This document shows positions 1 to 8,007 of a stretch of 64,000 nt of DNA, in pieces. Position numbers and translations under genes: made by a program. A model generated the notes under the pieces. The model was given only the letters and a program-made list of their open reading frames with translations. It had not been told where the DNA came from and did not search any database. Positions within the stretch are counted from its first letter, which is position 1. The number at the start of each line of letters is the position of its first letter. This stretch comes from Roseibium suaedae (lineage in GTDB: Bacteria > Pseudomonadota > Alphaproteobacteria > Rhizobiales > Stappiaceae). The stretch covers positions 248,001-312,000 of the forward strand of contig NZ_FRBW01000001.1 of NCBI RefSeq assembly GCF_900142725.1, read 5' to 3'.

Positions 1-1603
1 CCTGTCGTTGGCAGCTGTGCTGAAGAGCCCCTTGATCGGCCTTGATGACGAGGATCTGACGGCCCTTTCCCGGGATGCGGCAGACAAGCCGCGGGCGGGA
101 ACCCTCTGGCAGTCCCTGGTCAAGAAGGCCGAGTTCAAGCCGCAATGGCTGGAGGCGCGGCAGCTTCTGGAACTCTGGCGGTCCCGCGCCGACTTCATGC
201 CGCCCTATGAATTCTACGCCAGGCTTCTGTCGGCCGACGGTGGCCGTCAACGGTTCCGGGGCCGGCTCGGCGTCGAGGTGGATGACGTTCTGGATGAGTT
301 TCTGGCCCTCACCATGGCCTATGAGCAGGCAGGTACGCCCGGTCTGGAAGGGTTCCTTGCCTGGATGGCGGCAGCGCCCACGGAGATCAAGCGCGAGCTG
401 ACCAATTCCAAGGGCATGGTGCGGATCATGACCGTTCACGGCTCCAAGGGACTTGAAGCCAAGGTGGTCATCCTTGTGGATCCGGGTAGTGCGCCAGTCA
501 GTTCACGGCATGATCCGTCCTTCCTGCCGCGCCTGCGCCATAACAATCCGCTGCTGCCGCCTGCGCTTGTCTGGCGTCCGGTCAAGGCGGAAGCACTGGC
601 CTGGCATTCGGAAACCATCGACGCCCTTCGGGAAACCCAGGCTGAAGAATACCGGCGGCTGCTCTACGTGGCCTTGACCCGCGCTGAAGACCGGCTGGTG
701 GTCTGCGGCTGGGAGCCCAAGAGCGGGGCACATGACGATTGCTGGTACAATCTCGTCTCCCGCGCGCTGCTGCCGGATGCGGCAGAACTGCGCGATGCAT
801 CGGGGGAAGTCAGCAGTTGGCGCTGGCAGAAGCCGGGATCGATCACCCAGGACAATGACCAGCCTTCGAAACACGGCAGTCACGGCGAAAGCTCACCGGA
901 CGCAGTGGTTGAACCTGCGCCATCCTGGCTGTTTGAACGGGCGCATCAGCCTGTTCGCAAGACACGTCTTCAGCCCTCCCGCGCCTTTGAGGCGATGGAG
1001 GACAAGGAAGGCACCGAACAGCCCGCAGGCGCCTCGCGTCTTCAAGCCCGCCGTCAGCCTGCAGCATGGCCTTTGGAGCGAGGGCGGTTGGTCCACCGGC
1101 TTTTGGAAGTGCTGCCAGACATTCCGGTGGGCCGAAGGGAAGATGCTGCTGCGCGTCTTGTTGATCAGTCTCTGTCAGAAGAGTTCCAGCGGTTCCGCGA
1201 CACTCTGCTTCGGGAAATCGGCGCTGTGCTGGACGAGGCGGCCTTTGCGCCGCTCTTCTCGGGAAATGCCCGCGCGGAAGTGCCGGTTGTCGGCACGCTG
1301 ATCGCGGCGGATGGAAGCGAAGTCTCGATCTCCGGTCAGATCGACCGTCTGGTCGTGACGCCGGACGAGATCCTGATCGTCGACTACAAGACCAATCTCA
1401 ATCCGGCCGCCTCAGCCGATTCTGTCCCGCTGGAATATCTGGCGCAGCTCAGCGTTTACCGGCGCCTCTTGCAGGATATTTATCCGGGGCGGGGGGTGAA
1501 TGCGGCTCTCTTGTGGACCTCTGCGCCCAGCTTGATGCGGATTCCGGGTGAAGTTCTGGATCAGACCCTTGCAGGACTGCGCCGGGACGGGACTCCGGCT
1601 TGA
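1..1603 (+). CDS. addA: Double-strand break repair helicase-nuclease AddA, C-terminal part (5' end outside window)
   Basis: Open from the first base, so the N-terminal helicase half lies upstream. AddA with AddB forms the alphaproteobacterial counterpart of RecBCD, which resects double-strand breaks for RecA loading. Visible are the SF1 helicase motif [18 protein letters not shown], the later helicase motif [18 protein letters not shown], and a C-terminal RecB-type nuclease with the GQIDRL...VDYKTN signature near residue 460 of the visible part. The linker of about 80 residues between helicase and nuclease is Pro/Gln/Ser-rich and probably flexible. trxA follows 83 bases downstream on the same strand, a common neighbour of addA in this order. 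Identity is strong from the motif order; only the missing 5' end limits it. Confidence 0.93.
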   Translation, partial: LSLAAVLKSPLIGLDDEDLTALSRDAADKPRAGTLWQSLVKKAEFKPQWLEARQLLELWRSRADFMPPYEFYARLLSADGGRQRFRGRLGVEVDDVLDEFLALTMAYEQAGTPGLEGFLAWMAAAPTEIKRELTNSKGMVRIMTVHGSKGLEAKVVILVDPGSAPVSSRHDPSFLPRLRHNNPLLPPALVWRPVKAEALAWHSETIDALRETQAEEYRRLLYVALTRAEDRLVVCGWEPKSGAHDDCWYNLVSRALLPDAAELRDASGEVSSWRWQKPGSITQDNDQPSKHGSHGESSPDAVVEPAPSWLFERAHQPVRKTRLQPSRAFEAMEDKEGTEQPAGASRLQARRQPAAWPLERGRLVHRLLEVLPDIPVGRREDAAARLVDQSLSEEFQRFRDTLLREIGAVLDEAAFAPLFSGNARAEVPVVGTLIAADGSEVSISGQIDRLVVTPDEILIVDYKTNLNPAASADSVPLEYLAQLSVYRRLLQDIYPGRGVNAALLWTSAPSLMRIPGEVLDQTLAGLRRDGTPA

Positions 1604-1686
1604 CGGAGACAGCCGGGCTTCCTACCTTCGGTGCAACTCGAAAGGACGGCAGGCGCTGTCCGGCAAATTCACGAAAGAGACATGTC

Positions 1687-2007
1687 ATGGCTACCACCAC
1701 GATCACCGATGCCAGCTTCGAATCCGACGTTCTGAATTCTTCCGAACCGGTTGTTGTCGATTTCTGGGCTGAATGGTGCGGCCCGTGCAAGATGATTGCT
1801 CCGGCGCTTGAGGAAATCTCCGAAGAGATGGCCGGCAAGGTCAAGATCGCCAAGATCAACATCGACGAGAACCAGAACGCCGCCATGAAGTATGGCGTAC
1901 GCTCCATCCCCATGCTGATCCTGTTCAAGGATGGCGAGCCGATGGCGCAGCAGGTTGGTGCAGCTCCGAAGGGCAAGCTGGCTGACTGGATCAAGAGCGC
2001 GCTCTGA
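1687..2007 (+). CDS. trxA: Thioredoxin 1
   Basis: A 106-residue cytoplasmic disulfide reductase that keeps protein thiols reduced and serves ribonucleotide reductase and similar partners. The active site WCGPC is present (Cys31/Cys34), within [15 protein letters not shown], and the cis-Pro loop SIPMLILF follows at the usual place. The frame is open 29 codons further upstream, overlapping the end of addA, but the ATG at 1687 gives the family's normal N-terminus (MATTTITD) and length, with a GA-rich ribosome-binding stretch just before it. It probably shares transcripts with addA. Confidence 0.97.
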   Translation: MATTTITDASFESDVLNSSEPVVVDFWAEWCGPCKMIAPALEEISEEMAGKVKIAKINIDENQNAAMKYGVRSIPMLILFKDGEPMAQQVGAAPKGKLADWIKSAL

Positions 2008-2169
2008 TTTTGATACTGTCCGGGCGGCTCAGCCGCTCCGGACGGAAATCTGGCCGCTCCGGCGGCTCTGCTTGACGAAGCCGGAGCGGATATGCACAAG
2101 CATGTCCGCCCCATTTGTTTTTAAGACCTGAACTGGCCGCCGCCGGCCAGCATTGTTAGCGGACCGAAC

Positions 2170-2805
2170 ATGACCGACGAGAACAACACCCCCGTAGACC
2201 AGGAGCCGGAGGCAGCGGCTGCCGCGGCTGAAAACGCATCCCAGGCTGAGGCTGCCGGTGAGGATGCGCTCGACCCGATCGCGGTTCTGAAGGCGGAAAA
2301 TTCCGACCTGAAGGACCGGGCTCTGCGCACCATGGCGGAAATGGAAAACCTGCGCCGCCGCACGGAAAAGGAAATCAAGGACACCCGCGTCTATGCTGTT
2401 TCCAGCTTTGCGCGCGACATGCTGTCCGTTTCCGACAACCTGCGCCGCGCACTCGACTCCGTTCCCGAGGAGCTGCGCACGGCAATCGATGACGGCATCA
2501 AGGCCCTGATCGAAGGCGTTGAAATGACCGAGCGGGACCTTCTGTCCCAGCTTGAAAAGCATGGTGTGAAGAAGCTTCAGCCGGAAGGCCAGAAGTTCGA
2601 TCCGAACTTCCATCAGGCCATGTTTGAAGTGCCGAACCCGAATGTGCCGAACAACACGGTCGTTCAGGTGGTGCAGGCTGGTTACCAGATCGGTGACCGG
2701 GTGCTGCGTCCGGCCATGGTCGGTGTTGCCAAGGGTGGCCCGAAAGATGCTCCGGCTGCGGATGCAGCAGGCGAGCCGGGCCAGACCGTCGACAAGAACG
2801 CCTGA
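2170..2805 (+). CDS. grpE: Nucleotide exchange factor GrpE
   Basis: GrpE releases ADP from DnaK in the DnaK-DnaJ-GrpE chaperone cycle. The 211-residue product has an acidic, Ala/Glu-rich disordered N-terminus (residues 1-35). A long dimerising helix follows ([21 protein letters not shown]), then the beta-rich C-terminal domain ending [12 protein letters not shown], the family signature. dnaK/dnaJ and hrcA are not in view. The 160-base gap after trxA contains CCCCATTT at 2109-2116, which resembles a sigma-32 -10 element, but I see no matching -35 at correct spacing, so heat-shock control is not shown here. Confidence 0.96.
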   Translation: MTDENNTPVDQEPEAAAAAAENASQAEAAGEDALDPIAVLKAENSDLKDRALRTMAEMENLRRRTEKEIKDTRVYAVSSFARDMLSVSDNLRRALDSVPEELRTAIDDGIKALIEGVEMTERDLLSQLEKHGVKKLQPEGQKFDPNFHQAMFEVPNPNVPNNTVVQVVQAGYQIGDRVLRPAMVGVAKGGPKDAPAADAAGEPGQTVDKNA

Positions 2806-2831
2806 GCGCATCAGCGTCTCCAGCGAATAAT

Positions 2832-2866
2832 GAAGGCCGCTTTCCTGTGCCGGGAGAGCGGCCTTC
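2832..2866 (+). terminator. Stem-loop after grpE (weak intrinsic terminator)
   Basis: GAAGGCCGCT (2832-2841) pairs perfectly with AGCGGCCTTC (2857-2866) around a 15-base loop. There is no clear T-tract after it (GTGCTATC), so it could be a transcript-end stabiliser or partial terminator rather than a strong one. Confidence 0.5.
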
Positions 2867-2902
2867 GTGCTATCAGCAAAAGGCACTGAACAGGGAGCCA
2901 AC

Positions 2903-3517
2903 ATGCTGTTTCAGGTTCTGGACTATCTGGGGGTGGTGGTTTTCGCCACCGCGGGCGGAATCGCAGCGTCCCGCAAGGGGCTGGATTTCATTGCCTTTCT
3001 GTTTTTTGCCACCTTCACCGGCATGGGCGGCGGCACGTTGCGCGATGTGCTTCTTGACGCACCCGTGTTCTGGATCCGCGCCGATGGCTACCTGCTTGTC
3101 TGTCTCGGCACGGCGATTTTCATGTGGTTCTTCGCCCATATCATCGAAGGCTTCGGCAAGCCCTTGCGCTGGGCTGATGCGATCGGGATGTCCGCCTATT
3201 CGGTCATGGGGGCGGCCAAGGCCCTGAGCCTTGGCACCACCGCCTTCGTGGCGGTGCTCATGGGCGTGGCAACGGCAACCTTCGGCGGGGTTCTGCGCGA
3301 TGTCATCGCTGGCGAGCCGTCTTCCATCGTGAAGCCGGAGATTTATGTCAGTGCGGCTTTCGTCGGTGCCGGGGCCTATGTTGTCCTGATGATGGCGGAT
3401 TTCAACGGCTGGGTCGCGGCCATTGCGGGCGTGACGCTGTCACTGATCCTGCGCGGCGGGGCTATCGAGAAGGGCTGGTCACTTCCCGGCTACAAGCCGC
3501 CTGTGCGCAGGAAATAA
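2903..3517 (+). CDS. TRIC/YadS-type membrane protein (UPF0126 repeat)
   Basis: A 204-residue polytopic inner-membrane protein with about seven hydrophobic helices, made of two internally repeated units. Each carries the family's glycine-rich motif: GMGGGTLRDVLLD near residue 45 and ATFGGVLRDVIAGE near residue 130. This is the bacterial trimeric intracellular cation (TRIC) channel family, whose archaeal and bacterial homologues conduct K+. The physiological role of the bacterial version is poorly defined. The ATG at 2903 is preceded by AGGGAG at good spacing, so I prefer it to an in-frame codon 36 bases upstream. It follows grpE but is probably a separate unit. Confidence 0.85.
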   Translation: MLFQVLDYLGVVVFATAGGIAASRKGLDFIAFLFFATFTGMGGGTLRDVLLDAPVFWIRADGYLLVCLGTAIFMWFFAHIIEGFGKPLRWADAIGMSAYSVMGAAKALSLGTTAFVAVLMGVATATFGGVLRDVIAGEPSSIVKPEIYVSAAFVGAGAYVVLMMADFNGWVAAIAGVTLSLILRGGAIEKGWSLPGYKPPVRRK

Positions 3518-3532
3518 GGCGGAGCTTTCTCC

Positions 3533-4423
3533 TTAGCTGCGCAGGAAGATGTGACCTGCTGTGGCCAGATCGGTCAGGCCGGTGATATCGCCTCCGGCAA
3601 AAAGCGTCTTTTGTCCATAGAAGCGCCGTCCGGCTTTCTGGCCTTGCGTCAGTTCCCCAAGATCTGCTGCAAGATCGGCGATGCCTTTGGCTGCCCGGTC
3701 CTGCCGGTCGGCGGTGAAGAGCCGGATATCCGTGAAGAGCGCCTCGGGAGGTGCTTCCGCAGGGTTTAGCACACTCACATGAATGCCGTCGGGCAGGTTT
3801 GCTCCCGCCATCAGGGCAAGCCCGCCCTCTGCGCAGCAGATCATGTCTGCCCCGTCGATGGCGCCCTGCAGATCCTCAGTCGAGCCGAAGGTGATCTTGC
3901 CTGTGCCGGGCATGGCGGCGAGTTGTGCGAGTGTCTCATCCTCGGCGCCTGCCACGAGAACGGAGCGGATGTCGCGCACGGTGGCGAGCGCCCGCACGAG
4001 GAGGGGCAGCAAGGGTGAAGATCCGAGGATCAGGAGCCTCTCGCAGTCTTCCCGGGCGAGATACTGACAGGCAAGCGCATGAACGGCGGTATGGCGCCAT
4101 GCGGCCAGCCGTGCACCATCCAGAATGGCGATGGGCAAGCCATTGACACCGGAGAGCAGGAGGTAGGCGCCACTTGGCGTACCTCCGTCCAGGGCTGCGC
4201 TGATCGTGCAACCGATATAGCCCCGCTTGGAATGTCCTTGCGCTTTGAAATTCGTCCAGGCCGGGCTGATGATCAATGCCGCGCCATCGGTCTCGGGGCG
4301 CTCGATGGGAAGGTTCACAGGGGAAGGGACGACGGTCTGCGAGCGATAGGCCCGGCGGAGCGTCTCGACCAGTTCCCTGTGATTGACGATGGCATCGATT
4401 TCGCTGCTGGACAGAACGCGCAT
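3533..4423 (-). CDS. Ornithine cyclodeaminase / mu-crystallin family protein (possibly degenerate)
   Basis: 296 residues, slightly short for the family (usually about 310-340). The N-terminal half shows family features (PSPVNLPIERP, HSKRGYIGC, AILDGARLAAWRHTAVHALA). These proteins are NAD(P)-dependent enzymes acting on ornithine, alanine or cyclic imino acids. The segment that should be the dinucleotide-binding glycine loop reads LLILGSSPLLPLL instead of a GxGxxA/G pattern, so cofactor binding may be altered or lost. It lies downstream of lapA with a 26-base gap on the same strand, consistent with the end of the sppA-ihfB-lapA unit. The substrate cannot be read from sequence. Confidence 0.75.
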   Translation of the reverse strand: MRVLSSSEIDAIVNHRELVETLRRAYRSQTVVPSPVNLPIERPETDGAALIISPAWTNFKAQGHSKRGYIGCTISAALDGGTPSGAYLLLSGVNGLPIAILDGARLAAWRHTAVHALACQYLAREDCERLLILGSSPLLPLLVRALATVRDIRSVLVAGAEDETLAQLAAMPGTGKITFGSTEDLQGAIDGADMICCAEGGLALMAGANLPDGIHVSVLNPAEAPPEALFTDIRLFTADRQDRAAKGIADLAADLGELTQGQKAGRRFYGQKTLFAGGDITGLTDLATAGHIFLRS

Positions 4424-4449
4424 GTCAAAGCCTGGCCAGGTTGATCAGA

Positions 4450-4815
4450 TCAGGCAGCGGGCCGTTTTCCTGCAGGGGCAGCGAGGCCAGGAACCGGGCT
4501 TGGGGTCTGCTGATTGGCAATTTCCCGCAGCTGATCGGCTTCCTTGTGCAGGTCGCGGGCTTCGCGGCGCTTCACCCGGGCCTCCTTGCGCCACTTGCCT
4601 TGCTTCATCCAGGCACCGATGCCGCCGACGATGATGCCGGCGCCAAGGCTGGCGAAGATCACCCAGAACAACGGAATGTCGGTGATGGAAAGGCGCGGGT
4701 CCTGCGGGTCAAAGGGGTTCAGGGCCAGAGTGACCGGGTGTCTGTTGGCGACCGACAGAGGCACCAGAATGATCGCGATGATGAAAAGGATCGCGTTCTT
4801 GATGAAACGGGTCAT
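4450..4815 (-). CDS. lapA: LapA family (DUF1049) inner-membrane protein
   Basis: 121 residues with two hydrophobic helices (about 5-23 and 48-70) followed by a charged, coiled-coil-prone tail (WRKEARVKRREARDLHKEADQLRE) and a Pro/Ala-rich end. In Escherichia coli LapA acts with LapB in control of lipopolysaccharide synthesis through FtsH. No lapB is present here, so the role is inferred from the family only. It sits 72 bases downstream of ihfB in the same orientation, a conserved arrangement in alphaproteobacteria. Confidence 0.8.
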   Translation of the reverse strand: MTRFIKNAILFIIAIILVPLSVANRHPVTLALNPFDPQDPRLSITDIPLFWVIFASLGAGIIVGGIGAWMKQGKWRKEARVKRREARDLHKEADQLREIANQQTPSPVPGLAAPAGKRPAA

Positions 4816-4887
4816 GTCCTGCTCCCGGAGACAAAGAGATAGCGCCGGTGGCCGTTCGGGTCACCGGTCCAGTCTTTTGTCTACCCG

Positions 4888-5187
4888 TTAGTCTTCGCCG
4901 TGGTCTACCCCGTCATTGAGGCGTACACGCATTTCCTTGCCGGTCTTGAAGAAGGGAACGTATTTCTCTTCAACTTCCACCTTCTGGCCGGTGCGGGGAT
5001 TGCGCCCCGTACGAGCCGGACGGTTCTTGACCGAAAATGCTCCGAAGCCGCGCAATTCCACGCGATCTCCACGCATCAGGGCTTCGGTGATTTCGTCCAG
5101 AATGGCGTTGACGATGTTTTCGACGTCGCGCTGGTAGAGATGGGGATTCTGTTCAGCGATCTGCTGAACCAATTCAGACTTAATCAT
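4888..5187 (-). CDS. ihfB: Integration host factor beta subunit
   Basis: 99 residues of the HU/IHF family: a DNA-bending nucleoid protein that dimerises with IhfA and assists recombination, sigma-54 promoters and site-specific integration. The start [12 protein letters not shown], the HU/IHF signature [21 protein letters not shown] and the beta-arm with its intercalating Pro are all present. The ATG at 5187 overlaps the sppA stop by four bases (ATGA), so the two are translationally coupled. An upstream in-frame start would lie inside sppA and is unlikely. Confidence 0.95.
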   Translation of the reverse strand: MIKSELVQQIAEQNPHLYQRDVENIVNAILDEITEALMRGDRVELRGFGAFSVKNRPARTGRNPRTGQKVEVEEKYVPFFKTGKEMRVRLNDGVDHGED

Positions 5188-6191
5188 CGGCCGCCCCCTC
5201 GTCCTAAAGACTTTTCTTGATCCGCTCCCGGAGCCTGCCAAACGGATACGAGACCGTCAAGCGTAAAAGCGGGTGAAATCAGCCGCTTAGCCCCCCCAAC
5301 CTGCTCAAATAGACCTTCTGCGACCCCAAACCCGATCGCTTGTGACATTTTGACAGACAACGGGAGGTTATTTCGATCTTCCTCAACGGTCCAGTCGAGA
5401 ACCGGAAGATCTTTTTCGACCCCCTTTTCGTCGGTCAGCCAGGCAATCGCGGTTTCTTCGCCGCCAATGGCATCGATCAGGCCGTTCTGGCTGGCAGCAT
5501 GACCGGAATAGATCCGGCCGTCTGCCAGACGCCGGGCTTCTTCAGGCGCAAGGTTGCGCCGCTCGGCAACAAGCGCGACGAACCAGTCGAAGCTGTCCAT
5601 CACCAGATCGCGCAGAACGCCCTTGGCTTCCTCACTTGCCGGGGAATAGAAATCCGGTTCAGCCTTGAGAGGAGTGCTTTTGACGGCATCCATCTCCAGC
5701 CCAAGCGTTTCCATCAGCTTGGCCGCATTGCCGAATTGAAACAGGACGCCGATCGAGCCGGTGATCGAATTGTAGCGGGCGACGATGTGATCGGAGGCCA
5801 GGGCGATCATGTAGCCGGCAGAAGCGCCAACGGTCCGGATTTCGGCAACCACCGGCTTCTTTGTCGAAAGGTCGCGCAGGGCATTGTAGAGCGTTTCACC
5901 GCCGGTCGTGCTGCCGCCTGGAGAATTGATCGAGACGATCACGCCTTTGACAGACGCCGTTTTGCCAAGTTTCTCGATCAGCTTGAGCTGGTCGCGATTG
6001 TCCAGGATGACGCCGTTGATCGGCAATCTTGCAATATGGGCGGAGCGCTTCGAGGTCTCGCCGAAATTCGAGACGGCAAGAATGCAGCCGATCAGCGCAA
6101 CGACGAGGATGACAAAGGCTGCCACGCGCCAGAACGTGAGCTTTCGCCGGATACGGCGCCGGTCCACCAGATAGTCCGCGTCAACACTCAT
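5184..6191 (-). CDS. sppA: Signal peptide peptidase SppA (S49 family)
   Basis: 335-residue membrane-anchored serine protease that degrades cleaved signal peptides in the periplasm. One transmembrane anchor lies at about residues 19-41. The S49 core carries a Ser-Lys dyad, probably Ser124 ([10 protein letters not shown]) and Lys176 ([10 protein letters not shown]), with the 52-residue spacing known for short single-domain SppA proteins. The oxyanion region SINSPGGS is at about 88-94. The length matches the half-size bacterial form, not the 67-kDa duplicated one. It heads a unit with ihfB (4-base overlap) and lapA. Confidence 0.93.
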   Translation of the reverse strand: MSVDADYLVDRRRIRRKLTFWRVAAFVILVVALIGCILAVSNFGETSKRSAHIARLPINGVILDNRDQLKLIEKLGKTASVKGVIVSINSPGGSTTGGETLYNALRDLSTKKPVVAEIRTVGASAGYMIALASDHIVARYNSITGSIGVLFQFGNAAKLMETLGLEMDAVKSTPLKAEPDFYSPASEEAKGVLRDLVMDSFDWFVALVAERRNLAPEEARRLADGRIYSGHAASQNGLIDAIGGEETAIAWLTDEKGVEKDLPVLDWTVEEDRNNLPLSVKMSQAIGFGVAEGLFEQVGGAKRLISPAFTLDGLVSVWQAPGADQEKSLGRGGGR

Positions 6192-6339
6192 TAGGTTGCA
6201 TGCTCCATGGCCTGAAACTCAGTCGTCCTTCTTGATAGGCAACAATGCCCATTAATTGCAATTGCCCAGATGACGATACAAAGGCCAGAAAGGCTCCGGG
6301 GCAAGCCCCGAAGCCCTTCATTTTTCTTCCAAAAGCGAT

Positions 6340-6717
6340 TTATTGCCAGGCGGGGGCACGCGAGCGGACGACGATGACCAGAAACAGCACTGCCGAGACA
6401 ACCGTCAAGACGGAACCTGCCTTTGCCATGATGTCCCCTGTGCCTTGAATTGCGGACACGATCCCTGGGATCAGGACCCACAGGCCGATGGTTGCCACGA
6501 TGAAATGGATCTTTGGCAGCAGCCCCTCTGCAGCCTTGGGCACACAGTGGTAGTAGAGACCGAAGAGGCCCATCGAAGCCCAGCCAACAAGATTGAGGTG
6601 AGCATGGGCCGGTGCCAGGCTATGATCCTGGCTGGCAGACATGTGAATGCCGAAGAGCATTCCGGCAATCACATATAAAATTGCGGTCACGAAGAACCAT
6701 AAAGCAACGCCACGCAT
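6340..6717 (-). CDS. Small four-helix membrane protein resembling part of heme-copper oxidase subunit I
   Basis: 125 residues with four predicted membrane helices. The segment HSLAPAHAHLNLVGWASMGLFGLYYHCVP contains clustered histidines in a pattern like the heme-ligand helix of cbb3-type CcoN/NnrS-like proteins. It is far too short to be an oxidase subunit, so it is either a standalone accessory membrane protein or a derived fragment. No other respiratory gene is nearby. The 95-base gap to sppA and 108-base gap to the FKBP gene suggest its own promoter. Function not known to me. Confidence 0.6.
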   Translation of the reverse strand: MRGVALWFFVTAILYVIAGMLFGIHMSASQDHSLAPAHAHLNLVGWASMGLFGLYYHCVPKAAEGLLPKIHFIVATIGLWVLIPGIVSAIQGTGDIMAKAGSVLTVVSAVLFLVIVVRSRAPAWQ

Positions 6718-6825
6718 ATCTTCTCCCCCAGCTGCACGGAACGCGTTGATAACGTAACGTGATCATGCGTTCCGGCAAAGACCAAAGCGCTGAGCGGGAA
6801 GAAAAAGCGCTTGGATCTACGCGCT

Positions 6826-7254
6826 TTAGTTGATGCTCAAGAGCTTGATCGCAAAGGTCAGGTCCTTGCCTGCCAGCGGATGATTGGCATCCAGGACCAC
6901 AGCTTCCTCGCCGACTTCTGCGATGGAAACGGACATGACTTGCCCATTCGGCGTCTGCACCTGAAGCTGGATGCCGATTTCGAGCGGAATGTCGGCCGGG
7001 AACTGCTCACGCGGAACCGGTTGCATCGCACGCGGGTCTTTCTGGCCATAAGCTTCATCTGCCGGAACATTGACGGTCTTTTCCTCGCCAACGGTCATGC
7101 CCGGCAGTGCCTTGTCGAGACCTGCGATGATTTGTCCCGAGCCCACGGTGAACTGAAGTGGTTCATTGCCTTCTGAACTGTCGAAGACGGAGCCATCGTT
7201 CAAGGTTCCGGTGTAATGAATGGAAACGGTGTCGCCCGCTTTGACTTCGGACAT
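6826..7254 (-). CDS. FKBP-type peptidyl-prolyl cis-trans isomerase (SlyD-like)
   Basis: 142 residues with an FKBP fold split by an insert-in-flap domain, as in SlyD: VSIHYTGTLNDGSVFDSS at the start, the insert around VPADEAYGQKDPRAMQPV, and the family ending DANHPLAGKDLTFAIKLL. It catalyses prolyl isomerisation and acts as a folding chaperone in the cytoplasm. The His/Cys-rich metal-binding tail of E. coli SlyD is absent, so a nickel role is not supported. Two consecutive ATGs occur (7257 and 7254); AAGAGG spacing favours the second. Confidence 0.9.
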   Translation of the reverse strand: MSEVKAGDTVSIHYTGTLNDGSVFDSSEGNEPLQFTVGSGQIIAGLDKALPGMTVGEEKTVNVPADEAYGQKDPRAMQPVPREQFPADIPLEIGIQLQVQTPNGQVMSVSIAEVGEEAVVLDANHPLAGKDLTFAIKLLSIN

Positions 7255-7426
7255 CATGTGCCTCTTTTGTTGTCTTGTGGTTGAATTTCATGAGGCCACG
7301 CCTGTCTTGCGCGGATACTCGGTGATGGAATCTGCCAAGTTTAGCTGGCTGATCCTTGGAAAAAGTTAGGGCAGCCCAGGCTGTCCGCCAGAGTGCAGAT
7401 CTTCTTGACAGCCTAACCGGCTGGTC

Positions 7427-7870
7427 TCAAATGTCAAAGTGCGGGCCGGAAGCCCAGGGTTCCTGCCTGAAAAGTTGGAGAACGCGGCCTTTGTTGAAGG
7501 CTGCGGCGAAGGGCAGGGCAGCGGCGATTTGTGTCAGTCGGCTTTTCTCGAGCTGCTTCAGAACTTTGAGAACCTCTGCAACCGTTGCGGACATGAAGCC
7601 GTCCGAGTCATAGCTGCCGCGGCTGAGCCTGTCCCGGTAGGTTTCATGGGCCTGAATGGCTTCCGGCAAGGAGACAAATCCTTGCGCTGTGCAGGCTTCG
7701 GCCAGCATGGACAGGCAATGATCCAGCGCTTCCGCCTGCAGCCGTCCTGTGTTGCCCCAGTGCCAGCTCATTTCCCGCTTCTGGGCCGCTTCAGCATGTT
7801 CCTTTGCCACGACCGCAGCAAGTCTGCACAAGCTGACAAAGGGGCCGTTCAGGGAGCTGGAACTTTTCAT
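7427..7870 (-). CDS. Hypothetical protein
   Basis: 147 residues, no family recognised. The product is soluble and mostly helical with several acidic/basic pairs, no signal peptide and no membrane segment. The start at 7870 is chosen because CTGGAG precedes it at normal spacing; the open frame extends 22 codons further without support. It lies alone between the FKBP gene and the rpsA terminator. Confidence 0.6.
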   Translation of the reverse strand: MKSSSSLNGPFVSLCRLAAVVAKEHAEAAQKREMSWHWGNTGRLQAEALDHCLSMLAEACTAQGFVSLPEAIQAHETYRDRLSRGSYDSDGFMSATVAEVLKVLKQLEKSRLTQIAAALPFAAAFNKGRVLQLFRQEPWASGPHFDI

Positions 7871-7957
7871 GCGATGACTCCAGGAGAAACGAAACGGTGC
7901 CGTGAGCGGAACGCGCCTTTTTCTGAATGACGTCACCAGGGGAGATTAGGCAACAAA

Positions 7958-7984
7958 AAAAGCCCGGCACGAGGCCGGGCTTTT
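7958..7984. terminator. Intrinsic terminator downstream of rpsA
   Basis: AAAAGCCCGGC (7958-7968), loop ACGAG, GCCGGGCTTTT (7974-7984). A GC-rich 7-bp core is flanked by A and T runs, so it can work in both directions. On the minus strand it ends rpsA, whose stop is 23 bases away. Confidence 0.9.
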
Positions 7985-8007
7985 CCATGTCGGTTGCCAG
8001 AAGACGA

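Noticed and set aside
2071-2116. Sigma-32 promoter before grpE (CTTGAC and CCCCATTT)
   Set aside because: The -10-like CCCCATTT is good but the only CTTGA is 32 bases upstream, far outside the allowed spacing.
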